Source: PHAA01 sp034927445 | GTDB lineage: Bacteria; Bacillota; Syntrophomonadia; Syntrophomonadales; Syntrophomonadaceae | DNA: 64,000 nucleotides | Assembly (NCBI GenBank): GCA_034927445.1 | Contig: JAYFPZ010000007.1 | Span: 190,585 to 254,584 of the forward strand | Direction: 5' to 3' | Shown: positions 43,059-51,698 of the stretch, piece after piece | Numbering within the stretch: the stretch's first letter is position 1 | How the letters are laid out: each line of letters begins with the position of its first letter | Notes under the pieces: generated by a model | The model's database searches: none | What the model was told of the DNA's origin: nothing | Seen by the model: the letters and a program-made list of their open reading frames with translations, nothing else | Position numbers and translations under genes: made by a program

Positions 43059-44201
43059 TCAACCCCGGAGCAGATCGCCGGCGATAACCATCCGCTGAAC
43101 CTCGCCGGTCCCCTCGTAAATCTGGAATATCTTGGAGTCACGGTAATACTTCTCCACCGGATAATCCTTGGAGTAGCCATAGCCGCCGAATACCTGCACC
43201 GCTTCCGTAGCGCAGAACACGGCGGTATCACCGGCAAATGCCTTGGCCAGGGAAGCAGCCTTGCTGAAACGCGGAACTTCCATATCCTGCAGGGACGCCG
43301 CTTCCAGGTAAAGCAGGCGGGAAGCCTCTATTCTCATGGCCATGTCAGCCAGCTTGAACTGAATAGCCTGGAAACTGCAGATGGGTTTGCCGAACTGGGT
43401 GCGCAGTTTTGAATATTCCAGGGAAGCGTCCAGGCAGGCCTGGGCTACCCCGGTTGCCATAGCGGCTATACTGGCTCTGGAGAGATCCAAGGTTTTCATG
43501 ATAATATAGAAGCCCTGGCCCTCGCTGCCCAGCAGATTCTTGGCGGGAACCCGGACATCCTCAAATATGACCTCGGTGGTATTGGAGTTTCTGATGCCCA
43601 GCTTGTCCTCGGTTTTGCCGACGGTTATCCCGGGCGTGTTGCGGTCGATTATGAAGGCGCACATCCCTTTGGTCCCCATCTTTTTGTCCAGGGTGGCCAG
43701 CAGCGTGTAGACTCCCGCGGTTCCTCCGTTGCTGATAAACTGTTTGGTACCGTTGATAATATATTCGTCGCCGACTTTAACGCATTTAGTGGAAAGGCCT
43801 TGTACATCCGAACCTGCCCCCGGCTCGGTCAGACAAAAAGCGGCCAGTTGGCCTTCGTTCAAACGTCCGTAAAAATCCACTTTCTGCTCGTGGTTGGCTG
43901 CTACCAGGACCGGGTCGGAGGCCAGCAGGGTACTGGCTACCATGACCGTCCCTACCCCGGCGTCGCCCCAGCATATCTCTTCAGCCACAATATTCTGGGC
44001 AACATGATCAAGCCCTGCCCCACCGTATTCAGCCGGGACCCCAATGGTCATAAGCCCGACTTCATGCATTTTCTTAATGCAGTCTTCAGGATAAATATGC
44101 TTATTGTCCCATTCGGAAGCATACGGGGCTATTTCATTGGCCGCAAAATCATGGGCCATTTTTTTCATCATTTCCTGTTCTTCACTTAAACGAAAATCCA
44201 T
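43059..44201 (-). CDS. Acyl-CoA dehydrogenase (butyryl-CoA dehydrogenase) of the butyrate operon
   Basis: The 380-residue enzyme has CLTEPGAGSDVQGLSTKCVK, GTKQFISNGG and IYEGTGEVQRMVIAGDLL with the catalytic glutamate. It oxidises butyryl-CoA to crotonyl-CoA, the energetically hard step of syntrophic butyrate use. No etfAB genes lie next to it in the window. The start at 44201 follows GGAGGG by seven bases; a TTG five codons upstream lies within that site. It is the fourth gene of the operon. Confidence 0.93.
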   Translation of the reverse strand: MDFRLSEEQEMMKKMAHDFAANEIAPYASEWDNKHIYPEDCIKKMHEVGLMTIGVPAEYGGAGLDHVAQNIVAEEICWGDAGVGTVMVASTLLASDPVLVAANHEQKVDFYGRLNEGQLAAFCLTEPGAGSDVQGLSTKCVKVGDEYIINGTKQFISNGGTAGVYTLLATLDKKMGTKGMCAFIIDRNTPGITVGKTEDKLGIRNSNTTEVIFEDVRVPAKNLLGSEGQGFYIIMKTLDLSRASIAAMATGVAQACLDASLEYSKLRTQFGKPICSFQAIQFKLADMAMRIEASRLLYLEAASLQDMEVPRFSKAASLAKAFAGDTAVFCATEAVQVFGGYGYSKDYPVEKYYRDSKIFQIYEGTGEVQRMVIAGDLLRG

Positions 44202-44257
44202 ACATTTTCCCTCCAATTAGTTTATTCAAAGCTCTCGCCATTTTTTTAAAAGAGGCA

Positions 44258-44284
44258 GGTGATGGCCTGTGCGCAGCCATCACC
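44258..44284 (-). other. Intercistronic hairpin between thiolase and acyl-CoA dehydrogenase genes
   Basis: GGTGATGGC and GCCATCACC form a perfect nine-base-pair stem with a nine-base loop in the 111-base gap. The T-rich tract lies several bases downstream on the minus strand, so it may be a partial terminator or a processing/stability hairpin. Confidence 0.55.
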
Positions 44285-44312
44285 CCTAAAAAAGATTCCT
44301 CTGAGGAGGCTG

Positions 44313-45524
44313 TTAGATATCCCGGGTCCAAAGTGAACAGTAAGCCGGGCCGGTACCCACGCAGAGGGAGGCTCCGCCTACGGTCTGACCCCTCTTCTCA
44401 AGTTCGTAGTAAAGGGAAACCACAATCCGCAGGGCGGTGCAGCCTACCGGATGGCCCAGGGCGATTCCGGAACCGTTGGCATTGACTTTATCCATATCGA
44501 TCTCTATGCCATAATCTTCCTTGAGCATTCTGCCAACGCCAAGCCATTGGGGAGCAAAGGCCTCATTGATCTCCCAGTATTCTATGTCTTCCCATTTCAT
44601 GCCGGCTTCTTGCAGACACTTAGGAATGGCTACCGCCGGGCCCAACCCCATTACTTCAGGAGCTACACCCTCAGCGCAAATGTTGATCAGTTTCATTAAG
44701 GGTTTTAATCCCAATTCCAGGGCTTTGGCCTTGGTCATGATAACCACCGCAGCGGCCGCATCGTTAAGCCCGGAGGCGTTGGCGGCGGTCACAACTCCGC
44801 CTTTCTTGAAAGCCGGAGGGAGCTTGCCCATGGTTTCCATGCTGGCATCCGGGATCATATGCTCGTCTTTGTCATATATTTTAACGCCCTTCTTGGACTT
44901 GATTTCGACCGGAACGATTTCCCTGGTAAAGGTTCCGTCCTGGTTGGCGCGAGTGGCGCGTTGATGGCTCATCAAAGCCAGTTGGTCGCATTCTTCCCGG
45001 GTAATGCCGTATTTCTCGGCGATATTCTCTGCGGTCAAGCCCATGTGCCCGGGTACCAGGCTGTCAAAAAGGCCGTCGTGAATCATGGCGTCTTCAATTT
45101 TACCCTGATTCATGCGGTAGCCCATTCTGGCTTTGGGCAGCATGTAGGGGGCATTGGTCATACTTTCCACCCCTACTACCAGAGCGGCCCCGGTTTTACC
45201 CAGCTGGATATGGCTTATGGCAGTATCCAGTGCCCGCATGCCGGAAGCGCAGTTCTGGTTGACATTACAGGCATTGCTTCTTACCGGCATACCTGCTGCC
45301 AAGCCTACCTGACGGGCGGGCAGCGATCCCTGCATATGGGGATAGACTTCGCCCATTACGATTTCATCAAGAATAGCTGGATCTATACCCGCTCTTTTTA
45401 CCGCCTCCTGGGCCGCTATAGTGGCCAGTTGAACCGCGGTAAAGTCTTTAAGGCTGCCCATAAATTTAGCAATAGGCGTTCTGCACGCACTTACGATAAC
45501 TACATCCGGAATTTCCTTCATCAT
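44313..45524 (-). CDS. Acetyl-CoA acetyltransferase (thiolase)
   Basis: The thiolase of about 403 residues has the nucleophilic cysteine in NQNCASGMRALD (about residue 90), the NEAFAPQ motif and the second cysteine in GHPVGCTALRI. In this operon it should split acetoacetyl-CoA into two acetyl-CoA. The start is uncertain within a TTG-ATT-ATG-ATG series after GGGAGG; the first ATG (45524) is ten bases from it and is chosen. Confidence 0.94.
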   Translation of the reverse strand: MMKEIPDVVIVSACRTPIAKFMGSLKDFTAVQLATIAAQEAVKRAGIDPAILDEIVMGEVYPHMQGSLPARQVGLAAGMPVRSNACNVNQNCASGMRALDTAISHIQLGKTGAALVVGVESMTNAPYMLPKARMGYRMNQGKIEDAMIHDGLFDSLVPGHMGLTAENIAEKYGITREECDQLALMSHQRATRANQDGTFTREIVPVEIKSKKGVKIYDKDEHMIPDASMETMGKLPPAFKKGGVVTAANASGLNDAAAAVVIMTKAKALELGLKPLMKLINICAEGVAPEVMGLGPAVAIPKCLQEAGMKWEDIEYWEINEAFAPQWLGVGRMLKEDYGIEIDMDKVNANGSGIALGHPVGCTALRIVVSLYYELEKRGQTVGGASLCVGTGPAYCSLWTRDI

Positions 45525-45567
45525 AATCAAGAAACCTCCCTAATCTTATTTTTTAATTCGATCCCAG

Positions 45568-46350
45568 TTATTTCCCTTGGAATACCGGTTTTCTCTTTTC
45601 CAGGAAAGCCCCCATACCTTCTTTTTGGTCCAAGGTGGAGGAGCACATGCCGAACATGTCGGATTCTATACTCATGGCCGTGTCAAGATCGGCCTGCATG
45701 CCTTTGCCAATGGTAAACTTGGCGAAATTAACCGCCAAAGGCGCCTTCTTGGCAATCTTGGCTGCCATTTTTTTGGCTTCGTCCATCAATGCTTCCGCCG
45801 GATATACGTGATTCACCAAACCCAGACGATATGCCTCTTCAGCATTAATGGTATCGGCGGTATAAGTAAGTTCTTTGGCCCGGCCTTCGCCGATCAGTCG
45901 GGGCAGGCGCTGGGTGCCGCCAAACCCCGGAATAACTCCAAGACCAACTTCAGGTTGGGCAAAGAGGGCGTTGTCAGCTGCCAGTCTGATGTCACAGGCC
46001 ATAGCCAGTTCACAGCCTCCCCCCAGGGCAAATCCTTTGACGGCGGCAATTACCGGTTTCTCCATAATTTCCAGCATACGCATGGTTTTCTCGCCATAAT
46101 CGGAAAACTCCCTGGCTTCAACCGCGGACAACGGCTGCATATAGGCTATGTCGGCTCCGGCCACAAAAGCCTTTTCCCCTGCTCCGGTGACAATCAGCAC
46201 CTTAATCGCATTATCAGAGGTTACATCCTCAACCGCCTTTCTGATTTCGGTCAAAGTAGCCTTATTGAGAGCATTGAGCGCCTTGGGACGATTGATATAG
46301 AGTATTGCCAGGTAATCTTCTTTTTCCAGAATTATATTTTCATAGGCCAT
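45568..46350 (-). CDS. Enoyl-CoA hydratase (crotonase)
   Basis: The 260-residue crotonase-fold enzyme has the oxyanion-hole segments AFVAGADIAYM and GFALGGGCELAMACDIRLAA, and both catalytic glutamates (GGGCELAMAC and PEVGLGVIPGFGGTQRL). It hydrates crotonyl-CoA to (S)-3-hydroxybutyryl-CoA. It lies between the hbd and thiolase genes, as expected from the pathway order. Confidence 0.94.
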   Translation of the reverse strand: MAYENIILEKEDYLAILYINRPKALNALNKATLTEIRKAVEDVTSDNAIKVLIVTGAGEKAFVAGADIAYMQPLSAVEAREFSDYGEKTMRMLEIMEKPVIAAVKGFALGGGCELAMACDIRLAADNALFAQPEVGLGVIPGFGGTQRLPRLIGEGRAKELTYTADTINAEEAYRLGLVNHVYPAEALMDEAKKMAAKIAKKAPLAVNFAKFTIGKGMQADLDTAMSIESDMFGMCSSTLDQKEGMGAFLEKRKPVFQGK

Positions 46351-46394
46351 TCTTCAGTTCCCCCATTCCGGTTTGGCTTTAATCGTCTGCAGCT

Positions 46395-47243
46395 TTAGTA
46401 ATTGTAGAAGCCCTTTTTGGTCTTCATCCCCAGCCAGCCAGCCCGTACGTACTGTTTTAACAGCCCGGAGGGGCGATATTTGGGATCACCGGTTTCATCG
46501 TAAAGGGTATTCATAACCGCCAGGGCAATGTCCGCCCCTACCAGGTCACAGAGGGTAAGCGGACCCATGGGCCAGCCGGCGCCAAACTTCATGGCCGTAT
46601 CAATATCTTCCGCCGTAGCCAGTCCCTCATAGAGAATGGCACAGCCTTCATTGATGGTGGGAACCAGAATACGGTTAACCACAAAGCCGGGACCTTCTTT
46701 AACCTTTACCGGTTTTTTGCCGATCTCGACGGAAAGATCTACAACCGCTTGCACAGTTTCAGCAGAGGTCTGCAAGGCGGGGATAACTTCAACCAGTTTC
46801 ATTACATTGGCCGGATTGAAGAAATGCATGCCTACCACTTTGTCAGGCCGCTTGGTAATGGCAGCAATTTCCGTAATCGACAGTGAAGATGTATTGGTGG
46901 CAATAATCACCTCAGGGGCCATTAAGGCATCCAGCTTACCGTAGATGTCTTTCTTAACGTCCATATTTTCGAAAACGCCCTCGATGACGAAATCCACATC
47001 TTTGAGTTCCTCAAATACGACGGTGCCGCTGATTTTACTCACGATGGCGTCTTTGGTTCCGGGAGCTGCCTTGCCTTTTTCTTCAGCCTTGGCCAGGCTC
47101 TTGCTGATGGCATTGATAGCTCTGTCTATAAATTCCAGTTTAATGTCATAGAGCACTACCTCTTTACCAGCTGCAGCCAGTGCCCAGGCAATGCCCTGAC
47201 CCATTGTGCCCGCGCCCAACATCGCAATTTTGTTAATCGCCAT
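46395..47243 (-). CDS. hbd: 3-hydroxybutyryl-CoA dehydrogenase
   Basis: The 282-residue enzyme has the NAD-binding motif MLGAGTMGQGIAWALAAAG, the signature HFFNPANVMKLVEVI and C-terminal GWLGMKTKKGFYNY. It oxidises 3-hydroxybutyryl-CoA to acetoacetyl-CoA. The start at 47243 follows GAGGAGG by nine bases; a start six codons earlier would overlap that site. First gene of the operon, about 125 bases downstream of a sigma-54-type promoter. Confidence 0.94.
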   Translation of the reverse strand: MAINKIAMLGAGTMGQGIAWALAAAGKEVVLYDIKLEFIDRAINAISKSLAKAEEKGKAAPGTKDAIVSKISGTVVFEELKDVDFVIEGVFENMDVKKDIYGKLDALMAPEVIIATNTSSLSITEIAAITKRPDKVVGMHFFNPANVMKLVEVIPALQTSAETVQAVVDLSVEIGKKPVKVKEGPGFVVNRILVPTINEGCAILYEGLATAEDIDTAMKFGAGWPMGPLTLCDLVGADIALAVMNTLYDETGDPKYRPSGLLKQYVRAGWLGMKTKKGFYNY

Positions 47244-47379
47244 TAATGTATTCCTCCTCATAAATAATTGTCGTCACCCGAACTCGAAAAAGAATTTCCC
47301 CCCTCTCCTCATGGATATCTTCAATGAGCTATATAGATAAGCTATATAAAGAAATAATCATCTGTTGTGCCGGTATTAG

Positions 47380-47396
47380 AGCAAAAACCATGCCAA
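47380..47396 (-). promoter_or_regulatory. Sigma-54 (-24/-12) promoter of the butyrate operon
   Basis: The minus strand reads TTGGCATGGTTTTTGCT. The invariant GG and GC are separated by ten bases, the exact spacing of RpoN promoters, and most consensus positions match. It precedes hbd and follows a gene for a sigma-54 activator on the same strand. Confidence 0.8.
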
Positions 47397-47429
47397 GCAA
47401 ATTGCAGCCGATTAATAATAGGCGCAAAA

Positions 47430-47464
47430 AGGCGGTATACCTAACTTTTAAAGGTATACCGCCT
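47430..47464. terminator. Inverted-repeat terminator after the sigma-54 activator gene
   Basis: Perfect 13-base-pair stem (AGGCGGTATACCT) with a nine-base loop, between the activator gene and the butyrate promoter. T runs are weak, so termination is inferred. Confidence 0.6.
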
Positions 47465-47564
47465 CGGTATTTGATCTCATCCCGGCTGGTCTGAGGTATA
47501 TCAAAACAATATAGTATTTTAAGAGGGCAAACGCGCTATCGACCTATAGTAACGTTTTTTTAAC

Positions 47565-47584
47565 GTACATCAAAATAGGACAAC
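47565..47584. promoter_or_regulatory. Candidate upstream activator site 1
   Basis: GTACATCAAAATAGGACAAC shares the core ATCAAAATAGGA with the palindromic site at 47693-47709. It lies about 170-190 bases upstream of the -24/-12 promoter, within the usual range for binding of a sigma-54 activator. Confidence 0.45.
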
Positions 47585-47692
47585 CCCTAAATTTTTTTTA
47601 TTTATTCACCAATATCTCTGGTAAATGCGAAACAAAAACCGCTAATAGGGTTTATTTCAACATTTTTTTTGACAAACCTCTACATATTCAGT

Positions 47693-47709
47693 GTATCAAA
47701 ATAGGATAC
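47693..47709. promoter_or_regulatory. Candidate upstream activator site 2
   Basis: GTATCAAAATAGGATAC is an inverted repeat (GTATC/GATAC) and repeats the core of site 1 at a distance of 128 bases. It lies about 300 bases upstream of the butyrate promoter and just downstream of the activator gene's stop codon. Confidence 0.5.
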
Positions 47710-47734
47710 TATTCTAGTATTTCGGTGAAATATT

Positions 47735-50200
47735 TTATAAATGGTCCAGCCCATATTTTTCCAATTTGCGGTAGAGGGCGGAGGTATATATGCCCAATAT
47801 CTTGGCAGTCTGGACTTTATTGCCATTGGCCTTTTCAATGGCTTGCAGGATAATCTTCTTCTCCAGCTGTTCAATCGCAGCCTGTAGAGGCGCAGGGGTG
47901 TTCTCAGCCTCGTCCACCTCAAAATAAGCTTGCTCAACCAGGAACGGGAAATGTTTGAGGGTCAGACTGTTTTCCCGGTTCATATCGGCCAGGTTTAAGG
48001 CCCGCTCCAATAAGTTTTCCAACTCACGTACATTGCCCGGCCAATTATAATTCCGCATCAATTCCACCGCTTTATGGGAAATGCTCTTGATCTGGGTGCC
48101 CGCTCTGGCATTTATCTTGCTCATCAGGTCCTTGACCAGCAGAGGAATATCTTCGGTCCTCTCTCTTAGCGGGGGTATGTTCAAGCGTACCACATTCAAA
48201 CGGTAATACAGGTCCTGGCGGAATTTCCCCTCCTCCACCATCTGCTCCAGATCGCGGTTGGTAGCGGCAATTACCCGCACATTGATATAGATCGGTTTGG
48301 TTGCCCCGACTCTTTCCACCATTCTTTCCTGCAAAACGGACAACATCTTGGTTTGCATGGCAAAGGGCATATCCCCGATTTCATCAAGTAAAATGGTTCC
48401 ACCCATGGCCAGTTCGAATTTGCCCGGTTTCCCCCCTTTGGTCGCACCGGTAAAAGCCCCCTCTTCATACCCGAACAGTTCCGACTCCAGGAGATGTTCA
48501 GGCAGAGCCGCACAATTTATCCGCACAAAGGGGAGGGCACTGCGGCTGCTGGCATTATGAATGGCATGGGCGAACAATTCCTTGCCGGTTCCGCTTTCGC
48601 CGGTAATCAGCAAGGTGGAACCGGTATGGGACATCTGCTCCGCCAATGATCTGATCTGGATAAATGGTTCACTCTCTCCGATTAAATCTTTAAACTGCCA
48701 TTTGGCCCGATAGCCCTGGCGCACTTCTTCTTTGTATATATTCAGCTCCCTTTCAGTCTCCTGCAGCTTTTTCATCAGGATTTTGGCCCCTGACATATCC
48801 ATAAACAAGCTGCGGGCAATGGCGCCGATTATTTCTCCATCTTTAACAATAGGCAGACGGGTTACTACCGTATCCTGGCCATTAATCGGCCAGATATCCG
48901 CTTTGTCAATACGACCGATTTTAAGTACTTCAGGCAGTTGAGAGGTCGGGGTAACGCTTAAAATGTGCCGGCCTACCACCTCACTCTTGGCCAAACCCAG
49001 GGTGTCCAGGTAGGTCTGGTTCATGGCGGTGATTATACCTTCTTTGTCAACAATAACATAAACCATATAGGGACTCTCAATCAGGGCTTCGGAGACCGCC
49101 TGGAATTCCTTCTCGGTTTCCTGGAGTTGGTGCATAAGGATTTTGGCACCGGACATATCCAGGAAAAGACTTTTGGCGATGGCCCCGATAACCTCTCCGT
49201 CTTTCATAATAGGCATGCGGCTCATAATTGTATCCCGCCCGTTTATCGGCCAAATTACCGCTTCATCAATCTTCCCGGTCTTCAAAACATTAGGCAGCCC
49301 GGAATTGGGCACAACTTCCAGAATGTGCCGGCCCAGCACTTCTTCTTTCTTCAAGCCATAGGCGTCCAGGTAGGTCTGGTTCATGGTGGTTATATAGCCA
49401 TCCTTGTCTACAATAACGTAAATCATGTAGGGACTCTCAATCAGAGCTTCCTTTAAGGCTTGAAATTCCTTCTCGGTTTCCTGCAATTTCTGCATCATAA
49501 TCTTGGCCCCGGACATGTCCAGGAAAAGGCTCTTACCCACTGCTCCAATAATCTGACCATTCTTGACAATAGGCAGACGGGTTACAATGGTGTCCCGCTC
49601 ACCTACTTTCCAAATGTCAGCCTTGTCCACCCGGCCGGTACGTAATACCTCCGGCAGGTGCGAATCAGGTATTGCCTCAAGTATGTGCCGGCCGATGACC
49701 TCCTCCTTGGTTAAACCCAGGGCATCCAGGTAAGTCTGGTTCATCAAGGTGACGTTGCCCTCGCGGTTTACTACCACATACACCATATAAGGGCTCTCGA
49801 TCAAGGCTTCCGAGAAAAGGCTAAATTCTTCTTCGGTCTCCTGCAGTTTTTGCATTAGAATTTTGGCTCCGGACATATCCAGAAAAAAGCTCTGCCCAAT
49901 GGCTCCGATTATTTCTCCATCTTTAACGATAGGCAGACGGGTTACTACCGTATCCTGGCCATTAATCGGCCAGATATCCGCTTTGTCAATACGACCGGTT
50001 TTAAGTACTTCAGGCAATTCAGAATGGGGCAGGACATCCAAAATGTAGCTGCCAATCACCTTCTCTTTGCTTAAACCCAACAAATCAAGAAAAGTCTGGT
50101 TCATGACAGTGACATAGCCGTTCCGGTCTACCATAACCAGAGCCATGTAAGGGCTTTCCACCAGAAGTTCATTTACGTCGGTTGTATTTTCTCTCGGCAC
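47735..50200 (-). CDS. Sigma-54-dependent transcriptional activator with four tandem PAS domains
   Basis: The 821-residue regulator has four PAS-type units of 120 residues each (about 13-132, 133-252, 253-372 and 373-492), every one starting L(I/V)ESPYM and ending KLQETE. The AAA+ domain follows (about 510-745), with GESGTGKE (Walker A), the sigma-54 contact GAFTGA and GTILLDEIGDMP (Walker B). A Fis-type helix-turn-helix (about 780-815) ends the protein. It probably senses a fatty acid, acyl-CoA or redox signal and activates the adjacent butyrate operon. The start is GTG at 50200. Confidence 0.94.
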   Translation of the reverse strand: MPRENTTDVNELLVESPYMALVMVDRNGYVTVMNQTFLDLLGLSKEKVIGSYILDVLPHSELPEVLKTGRIDKADIWPINGQDTVVTRLPIVKDGEIIGAIGQSFFLDMSGAKILMQKLQETEEEFSLFSEALIESPYMVYVVVNREGNVTLMNQTYLDALGLTKEEVIGRHILEAIPDSHLPEVLRTGRVDKADIWKVGERDTIVTRLPIVKNGQIIGAVGKSLFLDMSGAKIMMQKLQETEKEFQALKEALIESPYMIYVIVDKDGYITTMNQTYLDAYGLKKEEVLGRHILEVVPNSGLPNVLKTGKIDEAVIWPINGRDTIMSRMPIMKDGEVIGAIAKSLFLDMSGAKILMHQLQETEKEFQAVSEALIESPYMVYVIVDKEGIITAMNQTYLDTLGLAKSEVVGRHILSVTPTSQLPEVLKIGRIDKADIWPINGQDTVVTRLPIVKDGEIIGAIARSLFMDMSGAKILMKKLQETERELNIYKEEVRQGYRAKWQFKDLIGESEPFIQIRSLAEQMSHTGSTLLITGESGTGKELFAHAIHNASSRSALPFVRINCAALPEHLLESELFGYEEGAFTGATKGGKPGKFELAMGGTILLDEIGDMPFAMQTKMLSVLQERMVERVGATKPIYINVRVIAATNRDLEQMVEEGKFRQDLYYRLNVVRLNIPPLRERTEDIPLLVKDLMSKINARAGTQIKSISHKAVELMRNYNWPGNVRELENLLERALNLADMNRENSLTLKHFPFLVEQAYFEVDEAENTPAPLQAAIEQLEKKIILQAIEKANGNKVQTAKILGIYTSALYRKLEKYGLDHL

Positions 50201-50534
50201 TTCAACCTGCCCCCCTTATATTCCGAATACTAAAATCAACTATTAAACTACATATCTCTTTTATTTTAACTTTAAACCACAAGTTATGAAACTATAGAAT
50301 CCATTGCAACCGGAACTCCGGTCCCGGCTGCGGCCAGGCCGCCTCAAGGCCGTTTAGCCGGCCAAGGCGTGGTGCACGCGCAGCATCCCCGTAGATTGGA
50401 GACAAACGGTTCCTAATGCTTTTATTCCCGCTGCATGGACTGTTCAGTAACATAATGTCAAGAATAGGCATAAATTGAATTAACTTTGTAATTAATGCTA
50501 TTTCTTCTTCTATTATCAATAAGGAGGCATGTCC
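50201..50534. other. Intergenic region between activator and jelly-roll protein genes
   Basis: This 334-base stretch holds the start-side region of both divergent genes. A GC-rich patch at about 50325-50395 contains short GGCC-type palindromes. I see no clear promoter, terminator, RNA class or small gene. Confidence 0.5.
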
Positions 50535-51356
50535 ATGAGCAAACTTTCAAATAATCGGGGGTGCACGTGGAAGTTTAACCATAAACCCAGGTCCAGAAAA
50601 AGTAAAATCCCCAGCCAACGTTACACGATTATATTAGATCAGTGCATCCATGACAGTTTCAGTTATTATAAATACGATGACCGTAAAGCTCCCTACCGCC
50701 AAAAGCCGGATCCCGGGTTTGATCTGCCTGATGAGGGTGAAGGCCGCAAACACCGGAAACTTAGAGATGGCCGGAAAGATTACTATAAAAAACCGGATCG
50801 GGAAGGTATGACAACGGATTTCCCGGAGGAGTGCGAGCGCTGCATCCCCCGCTGTGGTGAGCTGATAATAGACGGGGGTTTTGAGCATAAACCCGACCAT
50901 CTCTTCGGCTGGGTGTACAAATCGGGAGTAGAGTTGATCAATCCGGATATCGGTGAAATAGCCCACCAGGGAGCAAAAGCGGTAAGACTTGGTTCTTCCC
51001 ATCATTATGCGGTTCTTTACCAGGATGTGCCTGGTATTTGTCCGGGAATATTCTATCAGTTGGACTTCTATTTAAGTGCGGCTACTGAGTATAGTAATGC
51101 CGATATATTGGTGTTACTGGAATTCCTGGACTATGATCGCAATGTACTGGACCATCCTGCCCTTAATCTGTTAATCCCCGCGGATAGCCTGAGCAGTATC
51201 GCTTATACCGGTTTCAGCAATTCCACCAAGATCCCCGCACCGCCCGATACCCGCTTGGCCCGAATAAGCTTTGAAATCAACACCCACCATCATCCTGAAC
51301 GGCATGTGCATCTCGATGATATATCGCTGATTGCCATCTGGAACCCCGCGCACTAA
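50535..51356 (+). CDS. Protein with a C-terminal jelly-roll (carbohydrate-binding-like) domain
   Basis: The 273-residue protein has a basic, tyrosine-rich N-terminal 100 residues of low complexity. A beta-sandwich domain follows, beginning ELIIDGGFEHKPDHLFGWVYKSGVELI (about 110) and ending HLDDISLIAIW, the pattern of NTTRR-F1-like or carbohydrate-binding modules. There is no signal peptide, so surface placement as a spore-coat or exosporium part is only a guess. The second ATG (50535) is used because GGAGG is seven bases before it; the first is one base away. Confidence 0.65.
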   Translation: MSKLSNNRGCTWKFNHKPRSRKSKIPSQRYTIILDQCIHDSFSYYKYDDRKAPYRQKPDPGFDLPDEGEGRKHRKLRDGRKDYYKKPDREGMTTDFPEECERCIPRCGELIIDGGFEHKPDHLFGWVYKSGVELINPDIGEIAHQGAKAVRLGSSHHYAVLYQDVPGICPGIFYQLDFYLSAATEYSNADILVLLEFLDYDRNVLDHPALNLLIPADSLSSIAYTGFSNSTKIPAPPDTRLARISFEINTHHHPERHVHLDDISLIAIWNPAH

Positions 51357-51431
51357 AATAACTTTGCGGCGGTAAGACGATTGGATTCGCAGCTGCTGCC
51401 TAATTGATCTTAGCCCAGGCGTTGAATACGC

Positions 51432-51484
51432 CGCAAGGTGCTCCCGGGCCCTAAAGGAAAACAGCCCGGGAGCACCTGCGTTTT
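51432..51484 (+). terminator. Strong rho-independent terminator
   Basis: A perfect 14-base-pair core (AGGTGCTCCCGGGC/GCCCGGGAGCACCT), extended by a CGC/GCG helix after one bulge, is followed by TTTT. It lies 75 bases after the jelly-roll gene. The rest of the 342-base gap to 51699 shows nothing else clear. Confidence 0.85.
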
Positions 51485-51698
51485 ACCGCTTATCCGCTTA
51501 ACCGTATGCATCAGTATATTCCTTGATAATATCGATAGGCCTTTTTCTGCAGAATTCCTTTTCTTTATTTGAGCATATTTTTGCCAAAAATGGTTAAGCT
51601 ATGCACTATATTTAATCAACATTGCACTCATGCAGACCAAGAAAGGTTATAATTTAATCAATATTGGCATTAATGCCAGCAAAGGAAGGTTATATCCA

